Both the position numbers and the translations under genes were made by a program. A DNA stretch of 64,000 bases from Clostridiaceae bacterium (GTDB lineage Bacteria > Bacillota > Clostridia > DSM-8532), in contig JAAXZX010000004.1 in assembly GCA_012719645.1 (NCBI GenBank), positions 30,477 to 94,476 on the forward strand. Reading direction: 5' to 3'. The notes below the pieces were generated by a model, which saw only the letters and a list, made by a program, of their open reading frames with translations, did not search any database and was not told where the DNA came from. Positions 55,169-64,000 of the stretch are shown piece by piece (the first letter of the stretch is position 1; every line of letters starts with the position of its first letter).

Positions 55169-57511
55169 ATGATGAAATGCTCTATTTGCAAGGAAAATGT
55201 CGCCGTGGTATTTATCACGCGAGTTATAGACGGAAAAGCCGAACCCATGGGCCTGTGCATGTCCTGCGCGCAGAAGCAGGGCCTTGCTCCGCTTCAGCAG
55301 ATGATAAGCCAGACAGGACTGACCCAGGAGGATCTTGAAAACCTTAACGAGCAGATGACAGCCTTATTCGGCGATATGAATATGGATGAATTCATACAGT
55401 CCCTTCCCGTCAGCGCGGACGACAGGCAGGATTCCGATGACGAAAACAGGAATTCCATGCTCCGTTTCATGAACTCCGTATTTCCCGCATTCGGGCCGGG
55501 GAATCCCAAGGATTCGGGCAAGCCCGGGAAACAGGACCCGGTATCTGAAAAAACCGCAAGGCCGCAGCAGAAACCGATGAAAAACCCGAGGAAGAACCTG
55601 AACGCCTTTGGCACCAACCTCAATGAAAAAGCGAGGTCGGGCGCCATTGACAGGATTGTCGGCCGGGAAAAGGAGATTGAAAGGACCATCCAGATCCTCA
55701 ACCGCAGGACAAAGAACAACCCGGTTCTTCTCGGCGAGCCCGGCGTGGGCAAGACCGCCATAGCCGAAGGGCTTGCCCTGAGGATTGTTGAGAACAGGGT
55801 ACCCAGGAAGCTTGCCGACAAGGAGATATACCTGCTCGACCTGGCTGCCATTGTTGCCGGGACACAGTTCAGGGGCCAGTTTGAAGCAAGGATGAAAGCC
55901 ATCCTTGACGAGGCCAGGGAACAACAGAATGTGATACTCGTTATAGACGAACTCCATAATATCGTCGGAGCGGGAGAGGCCGAAGGGGGAGCCATGAATG
56001 CGGCCAATATTCTGAAACCCGCTTTGGCAAGGGGAGATATCCAGATCATCGGAGCCACTACCCTGGAGGATTACAGGAAGCACATAGAAAAGGACAGCGC
56101 CCTGGAAAGAAGGTTCCAGCCCGTTATAGTGGAGGAGCCATCGGTTGAGGAGTCCGTCGAGATCCTCAAGGGAGTGAAGGAGTACTATGAGAACTTCCAC
56201 CAGGTAAGGTATTCCGATGAGGTGATTGAGTTCGCGGTCAGGATGTCCGCCCGCTATATACATGACAGGTTCCTGCCCGACAAGGCCATTGATGTGATAG
56301 ACGAGGCCGGTTCCCGGGTGAACCTTAAAAATGAAGGGGCCCTTGAACTGGATAACCTGAGGGCCCAGTTGAAAGCCATCCAGGAAAAGAAGGAACAGGC
56401 GGCGCTTGAGGACAACTATCAGCTCGCTGCCAGCTACAAGGTGGAAGAATGCCGGCTTATCGATCGCATAAAGGAAGTCGAGCGCGAGGCAGGCACCATG
56501 GATGTGACCATCGGCGATATCGCCCATGTCATCGAAGCCTGGACAGGTATCCCTGTACAGCGCATAACAGAGGGTGAGGCGGAAAAACTTCTTAAGCTTG
56601 AGGAGCGCCTGCACCGGCGTGTCGTAGGGCAGGATGAGGCAGTATCAAGCCTTGCCCGTGCCATCAGGAGGACAAGGTCGGATTTCAGGAGCAAGAAAAA
56701 GCCTGCCAGCTTCATCTTCGTGGGACCCACCGGGGTTGGAAAGACAGAGCTGGCCAAGGCGCTGGCAAACGAGCTCTTCGGAAGCGATGACGCCATGATA
56801 CGACTGGATATGTCTGAGTACATGGAGAAGCATACAGTTTCCAAGCTGATAGGTGCGCCTCCGGGATATGTGGGGTACGACCAGGGCGGCCAGCTGACAG
56901 AAAAGGTCCGCAGGAAGCCCTACTCGGTGCTGCTCCTGGATGAGATCGAAAAGGCCCATCCCGACGTGTTCAACATACTCCTCCAGATCATGGAGGACGG
57001 GCGTCTGACCGACAGCATGGGCAGGACCGTAAACTTTGAGAATACCCTGCTGATTATGACTTCCAATGCGGGAACAGGCTTCAGGGCCGGGAGCATCGGT
57101 TTTAACCAGGAGGGCTATGATGTCCTTAAGGAAAGGGTGGACAAGGCGGTAAAGGACACCTTCAGACCTGAGTTCCTCAACCGTGTGGATGAAATAGTGG
57201 TGTTTGACAGGCTTACCAGGGAACAGCTCAGGCAGATCGCCGATATAATGCTCAGGGAAGTGGAGAATGACGTACGCGAAAAGGGTATGAGCATCACCTT
57301 CGGGGACGACGTCAGGGAATTCCTGATTGACAAGGGCTTTGATCCAAAGTATGGGGCCCGTCCGTTAAGAAAGACCATCCAGCGCCTTATTGAGGACGAA
57401 CTGGCCGAGATGTTCCTGTCAGGCAGGATCAGGGAAGGCTGCGGAATTGAGGCCTCCATGAACGGCAATAAAGTCGGCTTCACGGTTTCCAGCCTGCCGG
57501 ACAAGGCATAG
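55169..57511 (+). CDS. ATP-dependent Clp protease ATP-binding subunit, ClpE-like (N-terminal zinc finger, two AAA+ domains)
   Basis: CSIC-x22-CMSC N-terminus; GEPGVGKTAIAEGLA and GPTGVGKTELAKALA Walker motifs; no Clp_N repeats. Confidence 0.93.
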   Translation: MMKCSICKENVAVVFITRVIDGKAEPMGLCMSCAQKQGLAPLQQMISQTGLTQEDLENLNEQMTALFGDMNMDEFIQSLPVSADDRQDSDDENRNSMLRFMNSVFPAFGPGNPKDSGKPGKQDPVSEKTARPQQKPMKNPRKNLNAFGTNLNEKARSGAIDRIVGREKEIERTIQILNRRTKNNPVLLGEPGVGKTAIAEGLALRIVENRVPRKLADKEIYLLDLAAIVAGTQFRGQFEARMKAILDEAREQQNVILVIDELHNIVGAGEAEGGAMNAANILKPALARGDIQIIGATTLEDYRKHIEKDSALERRFQPVIVEEPSVEESVEILKGVKEYYENFHQVRYSDEVIEFAVRMSARYIHDRFLPDKAIDVIDEAGSRVNLKNEGALELDNLRAQLKAIQEKKEQAALEDNYQLAASYKVEECRLIDRIKEVEREAGTMDVTIGDIAHVIEAWTGIPVQRITEGEAEKLLKLEERLHRRVVGQDEAVSSLARAIRRTRSDFRSKKKPASFIFVGPTGVGKTELAKALANELFGSDDAMIRLDMSEYMEKHTVSKLIGAPPGYVGYDQGGQLTEKVRRKPYSVLLLDEIEKAHPDVFNILLQIMEDGRLTDSMGRTVNFENTLLIMTSNAGTGFRAGSIGFNQEGYDVLKERVDKAVKDTFRPEFLNRVDEIVVFDRLTREQLRQIADIMLREVENDVREKGMSITFGDDVREFLIDKGFDPKYGARPLRKTIQRLIEDELAEMFLSGRIREGCGIEASMNGNKVGFTVSSLPDKA

Positions 57512-57572
57512 GCCTGGCCTGATATCCCGGCCTTCGGCCGGGCAGTCCGCAATTGATAGATACAGAATAAAA

Positions 57573-57622
57573 ACCCCGCGCTTATGAAATTATAAAATCA
57601 GATTTAAAGCGCGGGGTGTTTT
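57573..57622 (+). terminator. Terminator hairpin after clpE-like gene
   Basis: accccgcgctt...aagcgcggggt then gttttta. Confidence 0.8.
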
Positions 57623-57623
57623 T

Positions 57624-57797
57624 ATGGAAAGAACAGAGAGAAGGCCCAGGATAAACGCACTCTATGTAATTCTTGCCCTTCTGCTGGTCGCTGCCCTTGT
57701 TGCCGGGATCTGGTTTCTCATAGGGTCGGGAAAGAGCAGGGAGCCAAACAGGGGAACCTATGTCATGGCACAGCATAACGAGGTGAAAGGTGCATGA
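57624..57797 (+). CDS. Small (57-aa) single-TM protein upstream of spoVAC
   Basis: MERTERRPRINALYVILALLLVAALVAGIWFLIGSGKSREPNRGTYVMAQHNEVKGA; stop overlaps spoVAC start (atgag). Confidence 0.65.
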   Translation: MERTERRPRINALYVILALLLVAALVAGIWFLIGSGKSREPNRGTYVMAQHNEVKGA

Positions 57798-58246
57798 GCA
57801 TGAAGGTCACTAAGCATGAATACCAGCATTTGGTGAAAGAAACCATGCCATCATCCAGGGTGCTGCGCAATGTCCTGGCTGCCTTTGTTACAGGCGGGCT
57901 CATATGCGCCCTGGCCCAGGTCTTTTTCATGGGCCTGGAGGGCCTGGGGGTTGATGAGGAAACCGCTTATATGCTGACCACCGTTATCATGATATTCCTG
58001 GGGGCTTTGCTGACAGGCCTGAACATCTACGACAAGATAGGAAAATTCGGTGGCGCGGGAGCGTCCATACCGGTGACCGGTTTTTCCAATTCCATCGTTT
58101 CCCCTGCCATGGAATACAAGAGAGAGGGATATGTGATGGGCGTAGGGGCGAGGATGTTCGTTATAGCCGGCCCGGTCCTGGTATACGGAATCTTCGCTTC
58201 CGTGGTGGCAGGGCTGATCTACTATATTTGGACCCAGGTCATGTAG
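57794..58246 (+). CDS. spoVAC: Stage V sporulation protein AC
   Basis: RNVLAAFVTGGLICALAQVFFMGLEGLGVDEETAYMLTTVIMIFLGALLTGLNIYDKIGKFGGAGASIPVTGFSNSIVSPAMEYKREGYVMGVGARMFVIAGPVLVYG. Confidence 0.97.
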   Translation: MSMKVTKHEYQHLVKETMPSSRVLRNVLAAFVTGGLICALAQVFFMGLEGLGVDEETAYMLTTVIMIFLGALLTGLNIYDKIGKFGGAGASIPVTGFSNSIVSPAMEYKREGYVMGVGARMFVIAGPVLVYGIFASVVAGLIYYIWTQVM

Positions 58247-58292
58247 GGCATTATTGTCAGGATTATATGCTGAAAAGGACTGATACGGCCTA

Positions 58293-59306
58293 ATGAGCTC
58301 AAGAACAGGAAAGCAGACAATTGTACTGGAAAGACCCCCTGTGGTTATAGGGGGCGCGGCCATCGTAGGGAAAAAGGAAGGGGACGGCCCGCTTGCCAGG
58401 TATTTTGACCAGATCATAGATGATGAATACTTCGGTGAGAAGAGCTTTGAGAAGGCCGAGAGCAGGCTTCTCAGGGACACCCTGGTCAAAACCCTTGAGA
58501 AATGCGGGAAATCCGCCAGTGACATCCATTTTATCATTTCGGGCGATCTTCAGAACCAGTGCACGGCGGCCAACTATGCCTTCCGTGATTTCCAGGCGCC
58601 CTTTTTGGGGATCTACGGCGCATGTTCCACCATGGCTGAATCCCTGGCCATAGGTGCGGTCTTCATCGATGCCGGAGCCGCAGAAATGACGGCATGCATA
58701 ACAGCAAGCCATTTCTGCTCGGCCGAAAAACAGTTCCGCTATCCGCTGGAGTTCGGCTACCAAAGGACCCCCACCGCCCAGTGGACCGTGACAGGAGCAG
58801 GCTGCATCCTCCTGGGAAAGCAGGGAAACGGGCCGCGGATTACCCGCCTGACATGCGGAACCGTTATTGACATGGGAATAAAGGATGCCAACAATATGGG
58901 AGCGGCAATGGCGCCGGCGGCCTGCGACACCATCCTGAAGCACCTGGAGGACACGGGAAGGGGCCTGGACTACTATGATCTTGTCCTTACGGGCGACCTG
59001 GGCAGTTTTGGGCGATCCATACTGGCAAGGCTCCTCAGGGACAACGGCGTTGATCCCGGCGACCGGTACGATGACTGCGGCTGCATGATCTTCGACCTGG
59101 AAAGGCAGGACGTGGTATGCGGCGGCAGCGGATGCGGATGCAGCGCCGCGGTGCTGTCAGCCTATGTCCTGGAACTCATGAACCAGGGTAAGATCAACAA
59201 GGTCCTGTTTGTTGCCACAGGAGCCCTCATGAGCCCGGCCTGGATCCAGCAGGGGGACAGCATCCCTTGCATAGCCCATGCAGTGAGCCTGGAAAATACC
59301 CCATGA
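58293..59306 (+). CDS. spoVAD: Stage V sporulation protein AD
   Basis: thiolase-like fold; GPLARYFDQIIDDEYFGEKSFEKAES...GIYGACSTMAESLAIGAVFIDAG. Confidence 0.97.
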   Translation: MSSRTGKQTIVLERPPVVIGGAAIVGKKEGDGPLARYFDQIIDDEYFGEKSFEKAESRLLRDTLVKTLEKCGKSASDIHFIISGDLQNQCTAANYAFRDFQAPFLGIYGACSTMAESLAIGAVFIDAGAAEMTACITASHFCSAEKQFRYPLEFGYQRTPTAQWTVTGAGCILLGKQGNGPRITRLTCGTVIDMGIKDANNMGAAMAPAACDTILKHLEDTGRGLDYYDLVLTGDLGSFGRSILARLLRDNGVDPGDRYDDCGCMIFDLERQDVVCGGSGCGCSAAVLSAYVLELMNQGKINKVLFVATGALMSPAWIQQGDSIPCIAHAVSLENTP

Positions 59307-59346
59307 CATCGGACCGTTACTTGTGTATATTATAAGGAGGCCATAA

Positions 59347-59703
59347 ATGACCGACATAGTTAAAGCATTCATAACCGGCGGTATAATATGCGTTATCGCT
59401 CAGCTCTTGACCGATTATACCGGTATTACGCCTGCCAGGATAATGGTATTGTTTGTTGTGGCAGGGGTTGTCCTGGGGATCCTGGGAATCTACCCCGCAA
59501 TCGTGGAATTTGGCAGCGCCGGGGCAACCATTCCCCTTACAGGCTTTGGCAACACCCTGGCGAAAGGCGTTATCAAGGCAGTGAATGAAACAGGGCTTGC
59601 AGGCGTTCTGACGGGCGGTGTCAGGGCCGCGTCGGCAGGGATAACCTCGGCCATAACCTTTGGCTATATCATGGCTATCGTTTCCAGGCCTAAACTGAAG
59701 TGA
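59347..59703 (+). CDS. spoVAE: Stage V sporulation protein AE
   Basis: KAFITGGIICVIAQLLTDYTGITPARIMVLFVVAGVVLGILGIYPAIVEFGSAGATIPLTGFGNTLAKGVIKAV. Confidence 0.97.
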   Translation: MTDIVKAFITGGIICVIAQLLTDYTGITPARIMVLFVVAGVVLGILGIYPAIVEFGSAGATIPLTGFGNTLAKGVIKAVNETGLAGVLTGGVRAASAGITSAITFGYIMAIVSRPKLK

Positions 59704-59727
59704 TCAGACTAAACGGGGGGATATCAA

Positions 59728-61077
59728 ATGAACGAGAGACAAAAGAGGTCGAACAGAAAAAATGGGCAGGACGTGAGATACAGGCGTGCAGCGATCCTTC
59801 TGGCCATTCTGACATTGGCTGTCGGGATTACCCTGGCCTTTTTCTATATCCGGGGAAAAGACAAGCCGGGCGCAGAACAGACTCCTTCTCCAGGCCCGAC
59901 CGAACCGGCTGCAACTGGAACAGCCACACCCGAACCCACCCCTGCAGGGACACCCGAACCTGCACCAACACCCACACCAACACCCACCCCTGAGCCCACG
60001 CCGGATCCCGATAAGGATATGCGGAGCACCAGGAAGAATGATGTCAAGGTCAAGGCCCTGTACCTGAACCCCGGCAGTGTCAGGAACAACCTGGACCATT
60101 ATATAGACCTGGCCAACAGGACCGAGATCAATGCCTTTGTCATTGACATCAAGAGGGATGAAGGGATCATATCCTACGATTCGGATATACCTCTCGTCAA
60201 TGCTGCCAATGGCGACACCCCCGGCTTCGATATACGGGAGGTCACAAAAAAGCTACATGACAACAATATCATAGCCATTGCCAGGCTGGTTACCTTCAAG
60301 GACACAACCATCACGAAATATAAACCCGAGCTTGCAATAAAAACCGCTGACGGCGGGATACTGGAGATCAAGGAATCGGGCGGATTCAAATCGCGCTGGC
60401 TTGATCCCACAAACAGGGAAACATGGGACTACATTCTCAGCATCGTCCAGGAAGCGGTTGAATTCGGGTTCGACGAGATCCAGTTCGACTATATACGCTT
60501 CCCCGAGACCACCCTGTACAAGAACTATGTGATAAACCTGGAAGAAGGCAGGGAGCGCCATGAGGTCATAGAGGAATTCATCCGCTATATACGCCACAAC
60601 CTGCCTTATGATACCGTGATCAGCGCCGACATCTTCGGAATGCCTCTCATCAGCTCAAGGGATTACGGCGAGATAGGCCAGACCCTTGAGTCCATCGGCT
60701 GGAGCCTGGATTATATCTGCCCCATGGTATACCCGTCCCATTTCGCCAACAGCTCGAAAGGCACCATGGGAAACGGTGTGGGGCAGACAATCAACGGCAT
60801 CAAGTTCACCCATCCGGATCTGAAACCCTACGAGGTGGTATACAATACCCTGATAGTCGGGAGGGACAGGATTGCAAGTGTTGATGGCTACAACCTCAAT
60901 GTGCGTCCGTATATCCAGGGCTTTACGGCTTCCTACCTGCCTTCGGGCTATTACATGAAGTACGGGGTGGAGGAGTACCGCGCCCAGATCCAGGCGGTAT
61001 ATGACGCGGGGTATGATGAGTGGATATTCTGGAACTCCCGTAACGAATACGTGGAAGCGGCCTTTCTGCCTGAATGA
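59728..61077 (+). CDS. Putative glycoside hydrolase (DUF4015 family) with N-terminal TM and Thr-Pro-rich linker
   Basis: VKALYLNPGSVRNNLDHYIDLANRTEINAFVIDIKRDEGIISYDSDIP...FDEIQFDYIRFPE...SADIFGMPLISSRDYGEIGQTLE. Confidence 0.93.
   Translation: MNERQKRSNRKNGQDVRYRRAAILLAILTLAVGITLAFFYIRGKDKPGAEQTPSPGPTEPAATGTATPEPTPAGTPEPAPTPTPTPTPEPTPDPDKDMRSTRKNDVKVKALYLNPGSVRNNLDHYIDLANRTEINAFVIDIKRDEGIISYDSDIPLVNAANGDTPGFDIREVTKKLHDNNIIAIARLVTFKDTTITKYKPELAIKTADGGILEIKESGGFKSRWLDPTNRETWDYILSIVQEAVEFGFDEIQFDYIRFPETTLYKNYVINLEEGRERHEVIEEFIRYIRHNLPYDTVISADIFGMPLISSRDYGEIGQTLESIGWSLDYICPMVYPSHFANSSKGTMGNGVGQTINGIKFTHPDLKPYEVVYNTLIVGRDRIASVDGYNLNVRPYIQGFTASYLPSGYYMKYGVEEYRAQIQAVYDAGYDEWIFWNSRNEYVEAAFLPE
59905..60010 (+). 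repeat. Low-complexity Pro-Thr linker coding repeat
   Basis: cccacaccaacacccacc-type repetition encoding ATGTATPEPTPAGTPEPAPTPTPTPTPEPTPDPD. Confidence 0.85.
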
Positions 61078-61179
61078 TGAAAGCAATGTTTGTTATCGGG
61101 TTATCCATGCTGTATAATCTTCATAGGATTTTCCATGGGGGGATTTCCCCCACAACATTTTTCCGGAGGATTTCAGTTC

Positions 61180-62004
61180 ATGACTGTATTTGAGGCTTTA
61201 ACACTGGGTATCATCCAGGGCCTTACCGAGTTCCTGCCTGTGAGCAGTTCAGGTCATCTTGTACTGTTCCAGCAATTGTTCGGAATAGGGGGCGATATGG
61301 CCCTCACCTTCGATGTGGCCCTGCATGTGGGAACCCTTCTGGCGGTTATTGCGATCTATTGGAAGAAGATATGGGAAATGCTCAAACATCCCTTCTCAAA
61401 GCTTCCCGTGTACATTGTCCTGGGGACCATCCCGGCCGTCATAATCGCTCTCCTTTTCAAGGATGCCATTGAAGGGTATTACGCCAGCGGATCACTCCTG
61501 GCTCCCGGCTTTATTTTCACCGGCCTGGTCCTTTTGGGAGCGGAAAGGATAGGAAACGGCAGGAAGGACATAGAAAGAATGAAGCTTACCGATGCGCTGC
61601 TCATCGGAACTGCGCAGGGTATTGCGCTTATGCCCGGCGTATCCCGCTCGGGCATGACCATAACCTCGGGCCTTGCCCTTGGCCTCGGAAGAGGGTTTGC
61701 GGCGGACTATGCATTCTTGCTGAGCATCCCTGCAATACTGGGAGGCGCCCTACTGGACGTTGTGGATATACTGAAGGGCGAAACAGCAGCCATTGAAAGC
61801 ATCGGGATAATCCCCCTCATTACAGGGGTAGCGGCTGCCGCCATTACGGGTTTTGCGGCGATCAAGGTCATGCTGTCGGCGGTCAAGAAAATGAAGCTTA
61901 AGTATTTTGCCTGGTATGTATTGGCGCTGGGGATACTGATTATCATAGCCCGCGTCTTTTTCAGGGGGCAGTTCCCATGGCTTGGCCAGGTGGTGATGAT
62001 ATGA
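61180..62004 (+). CDS. uppP: Undecaprenyl-diphosphatase
   Basis: [57 protein letters not shown]. Confidence 0.97.
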   Translation: MTVFEALTLGIIQGLTEFLPVSSSGHLVLFQQLFGIGGDMALTFDVALHVGTLLAVIAIYWKKIWEMLKHPFSKLPVYIVLGTIPAVIIALLFKDAIEGYYASGSLLAPGFIFTGLVLLGAERIGNGRKDIERMKLTDALLIGTAQGIALMPGVSRSGMTITSGLALGLGRGFAADYAFLLSIPAILGGALLDVVDILKGETAAIESIGIIPLITGVAAAAITGFAAIKVMLSAVKKMKLKYFAWYVLALGILIIIARVFFRGQFPWLGQVVMI

Positions 62005-63023
62005 AGGATACCATGGTTTTGGGCATAGAGACAAGCTGTGATGAAACGGCGGCTTCGGTGGTGGTTAACGGCAGGAAGGTGCTTTCCAATATCATCTCTT
62101 CCCAGGTGGATCTGCATGCCGAATACGGCGGAGTGGTTCCCGAGATCGCTTCCCGCAGGCATGTGGAGCTTATCCTGCCCGTTATCGACAATGCTTTGAA
62201 AGAAGCCGGCATTACCCTTGAGGAAGTGGACGCCGTAGCCGTTACCTATGGCCCCGGGCTCGTAGGCGCCCTGCTGGTGGGAGTCTCGGCGGCAAAAGCC
62301 CTTGCCTTTTCACTGGGTAAGCCCCTGGTCAGCGTGAACCATATCGAGGGGCATATCGCGGCAAACTACATATCCCATCCCGACCTGGAGCCTCCATACC
62401 TGTGCCTGGTCGCCTCCGGGGGGCATAGCCATATAGTCCATGTGGTTTCCTACTCGGACTTCAGGATCATGGGCAGGACACGAGATGACGCTGCCGGAGA
62501 GGCTTTCGACAAGATCGCCAGGGTGCTGGGGCTGGGTTATCCGGGCGGACCTGCCATAGAGAAGGCGGCAAAGGATGGAAACCCGGAGGCATTCGATTTC
62601 CCGAGGGTCAATTTTACCGACGCCCCTTACGATTTCAGTTTCAGCGGTCTTAAAACAGCAGTGATCAATACTGTGCACCAGTTCGTACAAAAAGGGGAGC
62701 CGCTGCCGGTGGAGGATATCAGCGCTTCTTTCCAGAAGGCTGTAACAGATGTCCTTGTGGATCATACGGTATCCGCGGCAATGGCTATAAAGGCCGATAC
62801 GATCTGCATAGCGGGCGGCGTGGCCGCAAATACACTGCTGCGGGACAGAATGTCCGAAAGGGCTTCGGAAATGAATATACGGGTTCTGTATCCCCGTATG
62901 ATTCTATGTACCGATAATGCCGCCATGATTGCCAGCGCGGGATATTACGCCCTTAAGGCCGGGCGCACCGCCGACTGGCGGCTGAATGCGGTTCCATCCC
63001 TGAAGATCGGGGAATCCGGCTGA
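62001..63023 (+). CDS. tsaD: tRNA N6-adenosine threonylcarbamoyltransferase
   Basis: [16 protein letters not shown]...[33 protein letters not shown]...[11 protein letters not shown]-terminus overlaps uppP stop. Confidence 0.97.
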   Translation: MKDTMVLGIETSCDETAASVVVNGRKVLSNIISSQVDLHAEYGGVVPEIASRRHVELILPVIDNALKEAGITLEEVDAVAVTYGPGLVGALLVGVSAAKALAFSLGKPLVSVNHIEGHIAANYISHPDLEPPYLCLVASGGHSHIVHVVSYSDFRIMGRTRDDAAGEAFDKIARVLGLGYPGGPAIEKAAKDGNPEAFDFPRVNFTDAPYDFSFSGLKTAVINTVHQFVQKGEPLPVEDISASFQKAVTDVLVDHTVSAAMAIKADTICIAGGVAANTLLRDRMSERASEMNIRVLYPRMILCTDNAAMIASAGYYALKAGRTADWRLNAVPSLKIGESG

Positions 63024-63201
63024 ACCGGGGACAAGTTTCAACAGGTTTCTGCCTGTGAATACTGTGGAAATAGTCATAAAAAAGGCCTGTATTGCCCATC
63101 CCGCCTGTGGATAACCTTGTGGATATTGTGGAAAATGGCTTGTATAGCGGACTTGGCCGTGCATAAATATGCATGTGCGCGGGAGAATTATTAAAGCGCT
63201 G

Positions 63202-63852
63202 TTATTTCAGCGCTTTATACATATCATAGTACCTGAGTACATATTCCACATACTTCTGGGTTTGTTCGTAAGGAGGGATGCCTCCGTATTTTTTCACTGC
63301 GTTGGGGCCGGCATTATAGGCGGCGAGGGCCAGTTTCCAGTCGTTATCGAACTCCTTGAGCTGCCAGCTCAAATACTGAACTCCGCCCCGGATATTCTCC
63401 TCTATATTGTACGGGTCGGTAACCCCCAACCCCTGCGCCGTAAACGGCATCAGCTGCATAAGTCCCATGGCGCCCGAAGTGGACAGGGCGAAGGGCTGGA
63501 AACTGGATTCTGCCTTCATTACAGCCCGGACCAGGAGAGGATCGACATTGAACTGTTCGGAGAATTTCTCTATGGCGGCATCTATCCTGGGCATAAGTTT
63601 CTGGATCTCCGCCTGGGACAGCCTCGGATAGACCGATTCATATGATCCTGAAACCAGCGGGTATTTTGTGGCTGTTGTTCTGCCTGTGTTCTCCAGGAGG
63701 CTGGAGTCGATGAGCGGCGCAGCTTTTGTCGCCTCAGGGGACTGCGTGCTTTCCAGGATCGACTGGAAAGAGCTTTCCGCCCTTCTGAACCTGACAGGCA
63801 GCCTGCTTTCAATTTCAGCTATCTTTTGCGCCAGGATATCCGATACCTTCAT
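63202..63852 (-). CDS. Lytic transglycosylase (SLT domain)
   Basis: FNVDPLLVRAVMKAESSFQPFALSTSGAMGLMQLMPFTAQGLGVTDPYNIEENIRGGVQYLSWQLKEFDNDWKLALAAYNAGPNAVKKYGGIPPYEQTQKYV. Confidence 0.96.
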   Translation of the reverse strand: MKVSDILAQKIAEIESRLPVRFRRAESSFQSILESTQSPEATKAAPLIDSSLLENTGRTTATKYPLVSGSYESVYPRLSQAEIQKLMPRIDAAIEKFSEQFNVDPLLVRAVMKAESSFQPFALSTSGAMGLMQLMPFTAQGLGVTDPYNIEENIRGGVQYLSWQLKEFDNDWKLALAAYNAGPNAVKKYGGIPPYEQTQKYVEYVLRYYDMYKALK

Positions 63853-63944
63853 AATAAATACCTGCAATCCGCATTTTCCTTCAGAATATGTCACATTCCT
63901 GCATTAATTATATCGGAAAAAATGCCTTTCCGCAAAACTGTCAA

Positions 63945-64000
63945 GGAGACGGTTCCGACCAGGGGGACGGTTCCGCTGGTCTGATTGCGGGGAGGGTTCC
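63945..64000 (+). repeat. GGGGACGGTTCC-type repeat cluster
   Basis: ggagacggttcc, gggggacggttcc, ggggagggttcc within 56 bp; further copies at 1895 and 55017. Confidence 0.7.

Noticed and set aside
55364-56614. 416-aa minus-strand ORF
   Set aside because: Antisense shadow of the ClpE-like gene
59905-60010. CRISPR-like short repeats
   Set aside because: Simple Pro-Thr codon repetition in a coding linker, no spacers

Overview
This is a 64-kb chromosomal window from an anaerobic, spore-forming Firmicute (Clostridia-type gene content). It is almost entirely housekeeping DNA: rho (left-truncated), rpmE, argF, motAB, ftsEX, xseA/xseB/ispA, dxs, tlyA, lepB, leuS, rlmB, serpin, dapL/dapF, glnA, a complete rnfCDGEAB operon, uvrC, greA, lysS, a SigB-like partner-switching operon, a ClpE-like ATPase, spoVAC/AD/AE, uppP and tsaD. 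The main discovery is a ~615-nt non-coding block (about 18,740-19,360). I identify it as OLE RNA (Ornate, Large, Extremophilic). The evidence is its size, long-range closing stem, consensus-like promoter (TTGCAT-N17-TATAAT), the adjacent gene for the small OLE-associated membrane protein (OapA), and its position inside the isoprenoid cluster xseA-xseB-ispA-[OLE]-oapA-dxs-tlyA. Secondary observations include: an unassigned structured leader before a DUF6873/GME-fold gene with cobalamin-riboswitch-like and 5S-like motif strings; dispersed non-coding repeats at the synteny break after tlyA and near 34.2 kb; GGGGACGGTTC repeats; a lysS leader with mutually exclusive pairings; an HPr paralog lacking His15; a lipoprotein serpin; and a spoVA-linked micro-ORF whose ribosome-binding site lies in a terminator stem. 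No tRNA, rRNA operon, CRISPR array, prophage or intact transposase was seen. All assignments come from reading the sequence and recalled family knowledge; no database search was run.
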